Below, in pieces: positions 46,377-58,031 of a DNA stretch of 64,000 bases. The position numbers and the translations under genes were made by a program. Source of the DNA: Pseudofabraea citricarpa (Eukaryota > Ascomycota > Leotiomycetes > Helotiales > Dermateaceae); contig JAPWGK010000003.1 of assembly GCA_029641185.1 (NCBI GenBank), forward strand, positions 1,488,001 to 1,552,000, written 5' to 3'. The stretch's first letter is position 1; each line of letters begins with the position of its first letter. Under the pieces are notes generated by a model. The model made no database searches. It was not told the origin of the DNA and saw only the letters and a program-made list of their open reading frames with translations.

Positions 46377-47730
46377 ATGCTTCTTTTGACGCTTTTCTTG
46401 GATGCCCTATCAGCATCTTCCGTCTTAGCTGCCACAATTTCGCAAAGGCAGGAAAACTCAGCAGTCGAGATAGATTCTTATAAACCGACTGACGAGATCG
46501 CTAAACTTGCTGCTCAAGGCATTGAATACATCAAAGCCTACGAAACTAAGAGTATTGAATCGAGATCTGCAGGGTCATGTAACCTGGGAAATGTAGTGAT
46601 ACGAAGGGATTGGTAGGCTGGGAATCATACACAAATGTCATCCGGGTTCCACACATTCTGATACTGCTTTTAGGGAGCATCTCTCAGGGAACGAACGCAA
46701 AGCATACAGCAGTGCGGTCCTCTGTTTGATGGACAAACCATCCATCCTCGACCAAACAATCTATCCTGGTGCAAAGTCTCGATACGACGACTTCGTTGCG
46801 GTTCATATTAATCAGACATTGAAAATCCACGGAACTGGAAACTTTCTTAGCTGGCACAGATATTATATTTGGGCATTTGAGCAAGCTCTTCGGAATGAGT
46901 GTGGTTACACAGGATACCAGCCCGTAAGTTTTGTAAGCTTCAGATCTCTAACCTAATCCTTAAGTTTGCTATAGTATTGGAATTGGGCAACGCACGCCTC
47001 TAATCCAGGAGAATCTCCTGTTTTCGATGGCTCGGCTACATCCATGGGTGGTAATGGCGAGTTCCTCCTCCACAATGGTAGCCTTGCTGGTACGGGAATG
47101 ATTTTTCTTCCTTCTGAACAAGGCGGTGGATGCGTCACCCAAGGTCCTTTCAAGGAGTAAGATCCTTTTTTATCTTGCGAAGGTTCCAAATTAATATTAT
47201 CTAGCATGAAAGTAAATCTCGGGCCCATTTCCCCAACCCAAGATGGCATCATTCGCTCACCAAGTACTTTCGCCTACAATCCACGTTGTTTAAAACGTGA
47301 CATCAGCACCAAAGCATCCTCAACCTGGCTAAATCTCAGCGAAATTCTCTCCCTTATTCTAAATCCCCGCTCCATATCAGCCTTTCAGAACCAGCTTCAA
47401 GGAGACTTTCCCAACAAGTTCCTCGGTGCACATGCCGCTGGTCATTTTACCATGAATGGTGACCCTGGCGGAGATTTTTTCGCTTCGCCTGGAGATCCAG
47501 CATTCTGGCTGCATCATGCAATGGTTGATCGTACCTGGTGGATCTGGCAGTCGTTGAATTTGCCTGGAAGTTTGAGCGCTGTTGCTGGCACCATTACCAT
47601 CAATAATAACCCTCCTTCAAGAAACACCACCCTGCAAGATCTACAGGATTTGGGTGATTTGGGTGCTGGTATTCCTTTGGGCGATTTGCTGAGCACGTTG
47701 AGTGGGCCCTTCTGCTATATATATTTATAG
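46377..47730 (+). CDS. Secreted tyrosinase-domain oxidase
   Basis: A type-3 copper oxidase of 397 residues. Exons are 46377..46612, 46674..46923, 46975..47156 and 47205..47730, with introns of 61, 51 and 48 bp in phase. A leader (MLLLTLFLDALSASSVLA) suggests secretion. CuA ligands are visible in FVAVHINQT, then HGTGNFLSWHRYYIWAFE. CuB ligands are in GAHAAGHFTMNGDPGGD and DPAFWLHHAMVDRTWWIWQ. The C-terminus FCYIY is typical of short fungal tyrosinases without a long activation tail. The reaction is o-hydroxylation and/or oxidation of phenols to quinones. Pigment formation or phenol detoxification are likely roles but are not shown by the sequence. A short 3' spacer separates it from the convergent CFEM receptor gene. 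Confidence 0.93.
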
Positions 47731-47891
47731 CTGGGTAGAATGGTTTTGTCAAAGTAGATGTCCCCGATCCTTTCTCGTAATTTCTGGGATTGTGATGCGT
47801 AATTGAATTACTGACAGCTCAATCTCGAACCAAGTCGGATGATAGGATGTGTAGGGCATGGCCGTACAACATTAATAATTACTTCAACTCT

Positions 47892-49801
47892 TTATAGATG
47901 TCTTGATACTCTCTCTTTCGGCGTCTCCGGCAATGGCTTATTCAACGCTAACGATAATGGCATTTTCTTCCTTCTCCATTCGTAATTCATTCTTGTCGCT
48001 CCACGATACATTCTACTCTCAGTGGCCACTACTTTTGATGGCATCAAAGTTTTTGAGAAATTAGTGACTTTGGGAGTTAATGGCCATGCAAAAGCTTCTT
48101 CGTCGCGATCATACCAAGCGTTATCAGAAGGACCGTTGTAATAATCCAAAATTGCCATCATGTCGTCATCCCACGAATCGTCTTTTTGGCTGTTGTGTAT
48201 TGCCTTCTTGCGAAGCTTATTTCTCTGATTGCTAGAAGTTGGCGAATCGTCGATTTCCCCCATGCCATTCCTCCCCATTTTCCCATTCTGTCCACTCCGT
48301 CCATTCTTTCTACTACCTGTTGGACTCCGAAATTTGCCGCTTGATGAGTATGAGCTATCTGAATTAGAAGCGATCGAGGAAACATGGTTGATAAGATGCC
48401 GGATAGCAGGGAGACAACTACAGACAATAACGGTCATCAGTTCAAGTGTGGTCCAGATAAACGCTGGAAGATAATCCCAAGTTGGATCAGTGCTATTTCC
48501 AAATACGAGAAGAGACTTGAGACGTATCATGGATGTTATACATCCACTGTTGTGTATTTAGCCAAAGTCTCAAATATGAGATCGAATAGACCAACTTACA
48601 AACTTCCTACGGCAAACATGAAGAAGACTCCCAGCTTAGAGCGCCGACTAAGATTCATCCCTATCAAAACCGGGACGGGTAAGGTTATGATTATGATATC
48701 CAAACCGATGCTCACACCTGCGTTAGCATACGCTAGAGCGTTAAGATCTAAACATATGCCCTTTATATCTTTGTTCCAGAAATAGGCGACTGGGCGGCAT
48801 TGAATTAGAGTAAGAATCAATATTATTGATGTTGAAAGAGTGATTATTCCCATCACCACATATGCTGTATAGCGAAACCATGGCTGAGGAAAGAGGCGAA
48901 GGTAGAAAACAATCAACGAGATCTTGGCAAGTCCGAGGACAACAACGTATATGTTTTCGGCTATGTAGACTTATCAATCATTAGTTTAGCATTGATCGGG
49001 ATATTATGGGTAGCTTTAAGTTCTTACAAGATAGAAGAATCTGGAGAAGTTCCCCGCTACGTAAGTCATAGATATGCCGGCCAAAGCCATCAATGGACAC
49101 TAGAAAGCAGTTGATCAGTTCGTGTTTTCATCAAAAAGTTATGGTATCTTCCAGAGCTTGTGCTAACTGGATTGACATCTTTCACCTACTTTTAATAGCG
49201 AAGAAGACAGCCGGAATCAAAGCAGCCTACAGTAAGTCATTAACTGTTAGATCTCTTATTAAACATACGGCACCTACCAACGCAACTAGAATCACCCAGT
49301 CTTCAGCCCACAGTTTACGTGTTACCCATCCACGAGAGAGTATTCGTATCGCCACAAAAACTGTTGCCACTGAAATTGCTGCTATAACAGAGGCCAGTGC
49401 ATACGGTGATCGATTAACATGAGGTAGACGGCAAGTCGCTGCAGTCACCTTGGAGAGAGCTAGGTTTGTCAATAACACAACTCCATTCAGAGGGGCTTTC
49501 AACCATACTTAGAGTTTCAGACATTGTACAATTAGCTAACATGCAGGCTGCAGTGTTTTGATCGAGTTGCCTACTTGCGCATTGGCAGGTTGTATTGGTA
49601 AGGGTACAGCCTGCTGCTGGAACTTCTTGTAATAAACACCCAAGCTATATGGTATTAGTCGACTCCGACTAAATATTGATTCTTTCGCATGTAGTTACAT
49701 ACCGCACATGGCGAAAGATCTGTGATCGACTGGGCTGTTGTGACCGAGAGATAGCACACTAGTGATGCGAAGAGCATCAACAGGAACTGCAAAGGTCGCA
49801 T
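47892..49801 (-). CDS. CFEM-domain PTH11-like seven-helix receptor
   Basis: A 513-residue membrane protein from seven exons: 49801..49703, 49644..49509, 49459..49278, 49226..49190, 49099..49028, 48960..48600 and 48546..47892. All junctions keep phase. A signal peptide (MRPLQFLLMLFASLVCYLSV) precedes a CFEM domain with eight Cys (SPCALGCLLQEVPAAGC...TTCQC...AACMLANC...ATCRL). The rhodopsin-like/SAT4 membrane region follows: YALASVIAAISVATVFVAI, the GFGRHIYDL loop, VVVLGLAKISLIVFYLRLF, the CRPVAYFWN segment and PTWDYLPAFIWTTLELM. The long Ser-rich and charged C-terminal tail (about 150 aa) is cytoplasmic. In rice blast PTH11 senses surface cues for infection structures. Here a surface-sensing role is inferred from family only. 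Exon 4 is only 37 nt. Confidence 0.88.
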
Positions 49802-50719
49802 GCTTTAGTGAAATTCCAATATCGCTCTACTGAAGATATTTGCCGTGACATTGAAGAGAGTCCTATTTTCACGAATGCTTTCACGAAAGCTATAAGAGAA
49901 TCAAAGAAGAGACCTGGTCAATATGGATGAGGACATGGGTGAAACTAAAAGCAATACCATCTCACTTGAGATGAACACAGGCTCCTAGTGTCATTACTCT
50001 GTTGACATTGGACCAAGAGTTTGCATTTCGCAAGCGACTTGAAATGTTTCTCATGAGACTGGAAACTCGCAACACAGCTCGTACTGCTCTAGCGAAATGA
50101 TATGCACTTCTCATTGGCAAGATCATTTCTGACGTCAACTAAAGCCATTAAGGAGGCCTCGTGCAGGACGATAAGACCCCCTTCTTAACGTGTTTTCTGT
50201 TCCAGCTGTCAGGCCCGTGCGCTTGATTTACCCAAGGATTGGTACCGCGAGAATGAGGGGAATATTTTGAGTTCAGGAGATCTGTTGCAGAAAAAGCTTA
50301 TCGCGGTTTGACCAGAAGTTGGTCTCTGGTACCCGGTTATCTGGCAGTACTTTGCATGAGGAGTGAGGTATCCCTTGACTGCTTTCGGTTTGTATTCTTA
50401 ATGGCCGATTGGTCGCGGTAATATTTGGCTTGCATCGGACTTTTGACTCGTGATTCTTTGTCCGTTGCCCTCGTTGAACTAGAACGAAGAGGGCTAGTAT
50501 TGGCCGCGAGAGGATTTCAATATCAGATCAGACTTTCTGTGGCAACGCTTGAGGTTGTAGCAGCTACGGAGGACTCTCCCCTTGTGGGAATTCGAAGTCG
50601 AGGCGTGCGTATTCACTACCAAGGAAAAGTAAACTTTGTGGCTTGCAAAAAGCTCGCAACATAGCCCCAGAATTGTATCATCTGCGGCAGCTTCATGGGA
50701 TTGGCTTAAATCGATTTGA
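49802..50719. other. Intergenic, no gene recognised
   Basis: About 0.9 kb between the CFEM receptor start and the 3' end of the dehydratase gene. An open frame at 50425-50664 on the plus strand lacks any supporting feature. No repeat or RNA gene was seen. Confidence 0.45.
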
Positions 50720-51508
50720 CTAGAAAGTTTTACCGGAAGTATGCAAGCGGATTCTCTGTTTTAGCATGTATGTATACAAAAAATATGACCCTGGAAACGT
50801 ATCAGTTTTACAATTCTGGCAATTGAGCTGCAGATTTCAGAACTGACCAGGCAAATACAGCATCACAAGCTCTCCCCACATGACAACCGTGACGAGTGAG
50901 TTGCTGGACTCCCCAATGGCGCGATAGACCAACCACATTTCACAGGATATTCCCATAGGATAGATTAAGACAAAAGCGCTATATCTCAGCCAAATGAGGA
51001 TTTTTGGCATGGAGCCTGATAGCATCACAGTGAAGTAAGAATATCGAATGGTCTCACTTATGCTCCACGTGATAAGCAGTATAGTATATGCTGGTGAGAG
51101 AGCAATACGATGAAATGGGCGGACGATAGTCCAGAGAACGAGATTCTTGGCGACGGTCTGGATGAATGCCGGGATGAGCGGAGCCCGAACAAGCCCTAAG
51201 ATCAAATAGTGTCAGTACCTCGTAAGAGACCATAACCACAGCCTGCAGAAGTAGACAGATGCTTAGAACTATCATTGGCCGAAAGCAAACAGCAACGGAG
51301 GAAATGGGGTCGGCTGACCTATGGCCGCATGCAGAACATCAAGTAGCGCTGCAGTTTGGATCCATTTTGCAAAAACCCCCACTCTGTCATGTGTCTTGTC
51401 GTGACTAGACACTGGGTTATTGGCCACAATCCGAATAAGAAGAGTGAACCACAAGGCAGCAAATATGCTGTTATATAGGACTAGGTAGTTTGATTTGAGT
51501 GAGGCCAT
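50720..51508 (-). CDS. PHS1: Very-long-chain 3-hydroxyacyl-CoA dehydratase (PHS1/HACD family)
   Basis: An ER multi-pass enzyme that removes water from 3-hydroxyacyl-CoA, the third step of very-long-chain fatty acid elongation. Exons are 51508..51319, 51195..50848 and 50790..50720, giving 202 residues. The start MASLKSNYLVLYNSIFAALW fits the family N-terminus. The junction after DVLHAAIG leads directly into LVRAPLIPAFIQTVAKNLVLW, as in homologues. The active-site segment FVLIYPMGISCEMWLVY carries the conserved Tyr and Glu. The last exon supplies the typical tail YFLYTYMLKQR. Six hydrophobic segments are apparent. Intron 1 is unusually long for this window (123 bp). The gene is somewhat divergent, so it may be a paralogue rather than the single essential copy. 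Confidence 0.88.
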
Positions 51509-52604
51509 GGCTTCTGTGGCACCCAGAGCAAGCCTTTAGGTATGTCGAGAGTATCAAGTTGCTGTCAAAGAGCGAGCAGAAGATTTTCGGCGTCCTGTTG
51601 TCGGCCCAGCCTCCTTAAGCGAACCTCGGCAATACAACGAGCTGGGTGAGATTAGTTGGATTATTTAGCAGTTATAATGGTTTTTGGATACATGTATCGC
51701 TAAATATTTTCTCCTTCGAGACTTGGCCTGGTTTTCCTTGATATTGATATAAAGGTTATTTATTCAACCTTCAGTACCTTGGAAAGTATTACGTAATTCA
51801 AAGTAGAGATAGGTTCATTATTTATCATTAATTTTAAATTAGCTAGAGCATACCTCGCAATTAATACGAGACTTAAATCCCTATCGTCTTTGTATTCTAC
51901 CAGTCGCTTTGGTGTAGTGGCATCTCGCGTAAAACCACGAGACCTGGCCGTGGGAAGACCAATATTATGGCACACTTCTGTGGGAAAGCAGTGGGATACG
52001 CAGGTCCAGGATAAAATCAAATTTTAATATAGAGGAATTATGAGAGAGGATAGATATTATGCTAAAATCTTCTCGCACGAACCAATTATTTGCCAGCCAA
52101 GAGGACATAGACTTTCCATTGCTGCTTCGAGGTCGACCGTCTACGCATTTGGTATGATGGACACGGATAGTTGAATGTATGGGGAAAATATGTCGAATAG
52201 AACAGATCCTGGTGATTCAGTCAAACTGAATATATACTCCTCTTTGTTTCATCTCTTCGGAGCTGAGCGTAGCCTTTTTAGACTCCTTCTCACGCCACTC
52301 CTTAGAGCTATTTCCTTTCAATGTTTCTAAGGAAGGCGATATAGAATCTGGGGTAGTAATAAAAATCATAGGTATACTTGAGCAAACAATTACTTCGCTA
52401 CACCAAGCGGAATTTTACAAGTGAATGGCTACTTGAGCGGACAAAGAAACCCAGGCATAATGCGCAATAACTTCTTCCCGTTAGAAGGCTGGGCAAGATA
52501 CGCTAGTGATTGTGGAAAGCCTATTGATATTTAATTGAGAGCTGCTACCCTTAGAATCACTATTCTACACGCGTGCACCCAGGACAGCCCAGAATCAACG
52601 CACC
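51509..52604. other. Intergenic between divergent genes
   Basis: About 1.1 kb between the dehydratase start and the protease start, so it contains two promoters. AT-rich around 51660-51860. An open frame at 51760-52020 (minus) has no recognisable features. Confidence 0.45.
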
Positions 52605-54603
52605 ATGTCGCGTCAAGTAAGTCAACTCCTTCAATAAGCGGCACGGTTGTGACCTTGCACTGACTGCTAACTTAGCAGTTACTACCAATGGAACCTCTGC
52701 CTATATCTCTCTCCGAAGGTCACATTCAGCTGCTTCAATCCGGTGCCCAATTGCAATTTACCGACGGCCAAGGTGTTCTTACTATCACGCCGCCTTTGCC
52801 TCGGCCAGAACAAGGCTACTCGACGCAGCTGCAACACCAGGTCTATCTACGGCTCTGGGATTCCCAATCGCCACAAGAAGATTTCAAAACCAACTCGCCC
52901 GTATGCCATCTCGATGCCAAGGAGATCTATGAGGTGTACGGGAAGCTGCAATGGGAGGGTGTTTCTGCAGATGATGGCTATCTGTTGCTGGGCCCGATCG
53001 AAAGCACATCTGCTCCGTCCTACTTTGTCCTCCAGCTGTTGAACGTTGGTTCTAGCCAGCTGTCTGCCGTCTGCTACGGACCTGCTACTTCACTCTACGA
53101 ACTTCAACCTGATGACCTTGCACGCCTGCTCTCTCACTCGGTCTTTGTTGGCTTTGCCTCGCAGCCCCTTTCCGACGACCTTGTTGCACCCCCAGAACTC
53201 GAACTGTACGGTAACTTTAGTCGCCTTGTCGACTTCGATCCATCAACGCATCCGAGCCTGAAGTCCGCCCCATGGGAGCAAGTCGTCCAACGCATTGGCG
53301 AATTAATCGATCCCATTACCGCGCCCGGTACTGGCACTTCCATACAGTTGATGACGCGGGAACTTTGCCAGCCCGACACGCACGAAATCGTTCATGCCCT
53401 GGCTGTCTGCATGGTCCTCGTCACGCCAGCTACGGGAGCCCTGATTCATGCCTGTATTTATCGAATGCAACACATCTTCTGCTCCTATGGCTTTTATGAT
53501 GTTGGCATTCTGATCGCTAACGATAGTGTTACGCTCGCTAACGACAGTGTTACGCTCGCTTATAACGCTTATTCCAACCTGCAGACGTCGCTGCAGCCAG
53601 AACTAAGTGCTCCACTGGGACGAGTCGGCAGACGTGGTGGTTCAGCTGGTGGCTACGTGTATATTTCTAATAGCAATGGTCGCCTTGCAGGCCCGCACAT
53701 GGTGACCGTCCACCATGTTGCAGTCGATGGGAAGCATGGTGCTGTTAAGTATGAGAGTCTGGTTTCCCAAAATCCTAAAGAACAGCTTGAGTGCCCACCA
53801 CGAAAGCTGCTTGTGGAGATGAAAGACGAGGTAGCGAAGGAGACAAGCTTAACCGAAAACCAACGCCGAAAACGAGCTTTGGCTCCAGGCCAGACTGAAG
53901 ACTCTTCTCTTGAAGCTTTCGACGAGACACTTGGAGTCCTAAAGGCTAAATCTCAGAGCCTTATCAACGCAATCAAGCTTCCTGTTTTGGGTGAAGTCGT
54001 TGCATCTTCTGGAGTTACCACTATTCCTACTAAGCCAGCAAACCACGAACCTTTTGACGACGAACCTTGGGTCTCTTATATGGACTGGGCATTGGTCAAG
54101 ATCAATCCTGAACGAATCGTCAGCCCGCCTTATAACTTCGTATGTCGTTATGCTTCTTTTTAGTTTTAATTAAGCTAATATAATAGTCGTCGGCCTTTGT
54201 AGGAGATGCCCGAACAGATTTCGCGTTTACCAAGAGACGTACCCAGACTGGTCAGCTATCTTTTAGTAGCCTTCGTCCTGCTATCGAAAATGACGAGGAG
54301 ATACGAGTTACTCATGTAGATAGGTTTCAACAAGTACACTACGGAACAGTCGGTCATCGCCGAGCTCGCATGAGATTAAATGGACAATCAGCAGGTCTCG
54401 CATACATTGTCTCACATAAGAACGGGTCACCATTCGGTTCTCGAGGTGATTCAGGATCTTGGGTATTAGATAATGGCGGTCATGTGGTCGGGATGTTTTT
54501 CGCTATTTCGGGGATCGAGAAGCGTTCTTATCTTATGGACATGGTCGAGGTTATTGAAGATATGAAGACCCGAACCGGTTTAGATGTTTCTCTGGCGGAT
54601 TAG
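52605..54603 (+). CDS. Trypsin-fold (PA clan) serine protease with large N-terminal region
   Basis: A 629-residue protein. Exon 1 (52605..52616) encodes only MSRQ. It is joined to 52679..54139 and 54187..54603 by introns of 62 and 47 bp in phase 0. The C-terminal half has a serine-protease triad arrangement: His in MVTVHHVAVDG (residues 349/350), Asp in YMDWALVKI (473) and the nucleophile in SRGDSGSWVLDN (Ser580), followed by GHVVGMFFA. The N-terminal ~320 residues show no family I recognise. They contain a perfect 7-residue tandem duplication (ANDSVTL twice) from a 21-bp repeat at 53516-53557. There is no signal peptide or membrane helix, so it is probably cytosolic. It lies 1.15 kb upstream of a subtilase in the same orientation, with a HET-domain gene beyond. 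Substrates are unknown. Confidence 0.8.
53516..53557 (+). repeat. 21-bp in-frame tandem duplication inside the protease gene
   Basis: Two adjacent 21-bp units (53516-53536 and 53537-53557) differ at one silent position. They encode ANDSVTL twice. This is the pattern left by replication slippage. Confidence 0.9.
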
Positions 54604-55754
54604 CCTTGAAGACTCTTTAGTCCATGCTAGCTAAGACCCATGATGTACTTAAATAATGGCAGATACCTGAATTGTCATCCTCCGTTTGGTAAAATGACCT
54701 TGTTGTTCCCTACGAGTAGCATTGAAATTTTGTGCTTGCTTATCTAATATGAAATTAGAATTTCTGTACCGCCGATTGAATGATGTAAAAAGAACTGCTT
54801 CCTCTCTCAACCTCCTAAGGAAAACGCGAGCTATCAACAGATTTCAATTCCCAGATTTTAAGATATTTATTTCGATTATGAAATCATTGCGAAACTGAAA
54901 TATACTGCGCAAAGGAGAGCGAGGTAATATTTATCGCAGGTATTATGATAACCATTATTATAAGTTTATTATATAACTTAAATAAACGTTCTAAATTGTT
55001 AAGGGCTTTCTGAAATCTCTTATCAGATGTTTGTGCTTTCAAGAAGCCTCTTATCGATTCAAAATCAGTCGAGGCGGAAGCGATAAACGGTGAGAAACCT
55101 TATTCTATTTACCCGGTTCAGCTAGTCTTGATCAAATGGCGCATCCACGAGTCACTTTTATCAAGGTTGTGGATATCATTGGAGGCTGCTGTTTTATTTG
55201 TCTTCTAATAATTCGCCACTGAGAGCACAGATGGCGAATTTGATCTAGTCATTTATCTTTCATTACTTTGCTAACCTTCTAACACTCTACTCTAATCACT
55301 GTTTAAAGCTTCTTATCAACAGTGCTTGAAAACCGAGATCATTGTAATGCATTCTTATCAGATCCCCTCATTTCCCGTGGATCAGATAAACGCTTTCTAT
55401 TCATGACAAGTTTCCCTGATTTCAAGTTTGCCGACAGAGCAGCCGCATCCAATCATTAAGCCTTGGCCAGGAGTGCGAGATCAATCCGATGCGTCGAATG
55501 CTCTTGGCTTTAAACAGCCAAGATATTGTTGACGGCATATGATGCGTTAATGCACATATGCAGCAAGATATCTGTACGGTACTGAAGATAAGTCCCCGTC
55601 CCCCTTGTTCGTCTTCTGGATAGATAGGTAGACGTGGAACTGCCTTCAAGTTCATCTTTTCTCTTTGAATACCTAACGAGATACCCTGTTTCCAGAGGAG
55701 ATATTTTCACAAATAGTAAATAACTATTGAGCAAGCTACCCAGCAAACAACATA
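54604..55754. other. Intergenic between the two protease genes
   Basis: About 1.15 kb, AT-rich around 54840-55020, with no convincing open frame. It holds the 3' end of the trypsin-fold gene and the subtilase promoter. No repeat shared with neighbours was seen. Confidence 0.45.
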
Positions 55755-57869
55755 ATGCCTCAGATTTCGATCAACGGCAATGTTGTGGATCCCGTGGCAC
55801 AAGCGCCCCAAATGCGTACCAGTGGACTCGTGGCAGCCAACGCAGCGCATTCTAACTACATTTTGATTCAGACCTCGACACGACTCGGCAAGAACGAGAA
55901 GTTGCAGTTGAAAATTTTGGAAGCGCAGCTTCAAGAAATCGTTTGTGATAACACGTATCTCCTTGAATACAAGCCAAACGACTTGGATGCCATTCGTAAT
56001 TTGCCCTTTGTGACTTGGGCAAATATCTACAATCCCGAGTTCAAGGTTCACGCAGAACTGAAGACACCGTCAGGCAATAAGACCCTCAATCTGCTCGAAT
56101 CCGATCATGAAAGTCATGCACCGACGCAAACCCATACTGTGGATATTGTGTTTCATGAAGGCATTGCAGCAAACTCAGACGATGTCCTTGGTGAAATTGC
56201 AGAGTGCGCCAATGTTAGTCGAGCGACTCTATCTGCAGGACCACAGAAGATCCGCGTTAAGGTGGAACATAACTGTCTTGCCCGTCTTGCTGCTATCGAT
56301 GGCGTCAAATCCATCCAAGAGGTTCATGCTATGAAACTGTTCAACAATAAAGCTCGTGAAGTTCTTAAAGCCAACCTTGTAGACATTGGAAACGATGTGT
56401 ATCAGGGCGAAGGGCAAGTCGTCGCTGTTGCTGATACCGGATTTGACCTGGGCGACAAGATTGATGCTCTTGATGCATTCAAAGGACGAGTGCTGGAGCT
56501 TTGTCCTCGAGGATCTCGTGGGAAAACGGACGACCCTGATGGACATGGAACTCATGTTGCTGGCTCTGTTTTAGCAGACGGATCTTCCACTGTGTTGGGA
56601 GAAGGGAAAATCCAAGGCACTGCCCCAAAAGCAAAGTTGGCACTGCAATCGCTTGCAAGCGATGAAGTTGATGAGAACGGAAAGCCATATGTGGGTCTTG
56701 GTGGGATCCCTAACGACTTGCGTGAACTTTTCGAGGAGCCTTACAGTGACTCAGCTGTCAACGCTAGGATTCACACAAACTCATGGGGCCCAATGCAGAC
56801 TGCTTTGAGATATAGCGACACAGAGGCCTATGAAATAGACGATTTTGTCTGGCAGAAGAAAGACATGGTGATCTGCTTTGCGGCAGGTAACGAGGGTGTG
56901 GACCAAGCGAAAGCAGATGGAAGAATAGATGACGGTCAGATTGGTGCTTATGCTGCAGCCAAGAACTCCATCACTGTGGGTGCAAGTGAGAACAACCGGC
57001 CTGATGTTACAACCACATTTGGTCAATACGGTTATAATTTGCCACCATTGAAACAAGATCGAACAGCAAATAGCCCTGATGGCATGGCAGCTTTTAGCAA
57101 CCGTGGTTACACTCCAGAAGGCAGGATCAAACCGGATCTGGTTGCACCTGGCACGGCAATTCTGTCAACAGCATCTCGCCATCCCCAGTCCCGTGAAGGA
57201 ACCCCTTTGAAGGATCCGGATTGGAGATTCATGGATGGGACGAGTATGGCAACGCCACTGGTGGCCGGTTGTGCTGCTGTTATTCGGGAGGTTCTTAGCA
57301 AACAATCGAAGCTGGATGTCATCCCAGCGGCACTTGTCAAAGCGCTTCTTATCAATGGTGCCGTTGAATTAAAAGGACAATACAGTCCAACCGAGGCGGG
57401 AACATCACCGAATACAAGCTCTGGTTGGGGTCGTGTAAATTTGACAAATGCTGTTCAGGCAGCTTTGTCTGATGATGCAATAAGCGGCTTCGTGGTTGGA
57501 AAGGAACTCGACGATGACGAAGAGTTCACGGACAAAGTGACTATCCCTAAAAAAGAAACAGAAGGTTCCTACGAGCCTGGAGAGACCAATGGCAGCAGTG
57601 TAAACGGTGCTACTTTGAAGATAACTCTCGTCTGGAGCGATCCTCCAGGATCTAAACTCCAAAATGATCTGGACTTGATCGTCACTGATTCAAATGGAAC
57701 AGAATACCACGGCAACAAAGGGGAGACAAAATCAGAATACGACCGTGTGAATAATGTTGAGCAAATTGTATGGAAGAATATACCTGCTGGAGAAGCAAAT
57801 ATAATTGTGCGTGCTTACCAGATTGTGAGGTACGCTCAGCCTTTTGCGCTTGCTTGGAGCATTTATTAG
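55755..57869 (+). CDS. Intracellular subtilase (S8, KP-43-like) with C-terminal beta-domain
   Basis: An intronless 704-residue subtilisin-family serine endopeptidase. An N-terminal region of about 215 residues precedes the catalytic domain. The triad is complete: Asp227 in VVAVADTGFD, His264 in DPDGHGTHVAGS and Ser497 in MDGTSMATPLVAG. The oxyanion Asn379 is in CFAAGNEG. After the catalytic domain, residues from about 570 include a strand-rich segment (LKITLVWSDPPGS, NDLDLIVTDSNGTEYHG) like the C-terminal jelly-roll of KP-43/PPC-type subtilases. No signal peptide is present, unlike secreted fungal proteinase K-type enzymes, so an intracellular site is inferred. The start codon at 55755 (MPQISINGNVV) is the first ATG. 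Lack of introns contrasts with most neighbours, although the adjacent HET gene is also intronless. It ends 162 bp from the stop of that convergent gene. Confidence 0.9.
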   Translation: MPQISINGNVVDPVAQAPQMRTSGLVAANAAHSNYILIQTSTRLGKNEKLQLKILEAQLQEIVCDNTYLLEYKPNDLDAIRNLPFVTWANIYNPEFKVHAELKTPSGNKTLNLLESDHESHAPTQTHTVDIVFHEGIAANSDDVLGEIAECANVSRATLSAGPQKIRVKVEHNCLARLAAIDGVKSIQEVHAMKLFNNKAREVLKANLVDIGNDVYQGEGQVVAVADTGFDLGDKIDALDAFKGRVLELCPRGSRGKTDDPDGHGTHVAGSVLADGSSTVLGEGKIQGTAPKAKLALQSLASDEVDENGKPYVGLGGIPNDLRELFEEPYSDSAVNARIHTNSWGPMQTALRYSDTEAYEIDDFVWQKKDMVICFAAGNEGVDQAKADGRIDDGQIGAYAAAKNSITVGASENNRPDVTTTFGQYGYNLPPLKQDRTANSPDGMAAFSNRGYTPEGRIKPDLVAPGTAILSTASRHPQSREGTPLKDPDWRFMDGTSMATPLVAGCAAVIREVLSKQSKLDVIPAALVKALLINGAVELKGQYSPTEAGTSPNTSSGWGRVNLTNAVQAALSDDAISGFVVGKELDDDEEFTDKVTIPKKETEGSYEPGETNGSSVNGATLKITLVWSDPPGSKLQNDLDLIVTDSNGTEYHGNKGETKSEYDRVNNVEQIVWKNIPAGEANIIVRAYQIVRYAQPFALAWSIY

Positions 57870-58031
57870 CTACTTGGATGGTTACAATTCGCTCATGGCG
57901 GTTTTTATTTCTCAATTTTCCTTTCTCCTGTTTTTGTGTTTTTCATCAAGTTTCTGCTTTGAGTCATTAGATGGAAGCTTATACTAAGTAAAAAAATACA
58001 ATCACCATGCGTTTTCAACTTATCTATTGCC

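Noticed and set aside
51196..51318. A 24-nt mini-exon inside intron 1 of the dehydratase gene
   Set aside because: It is bounded by AG/GT and keeps phase, but the protein without it reads AAIGLVRAPL exactly as in the family, so a single 123-bp intron is preferred.
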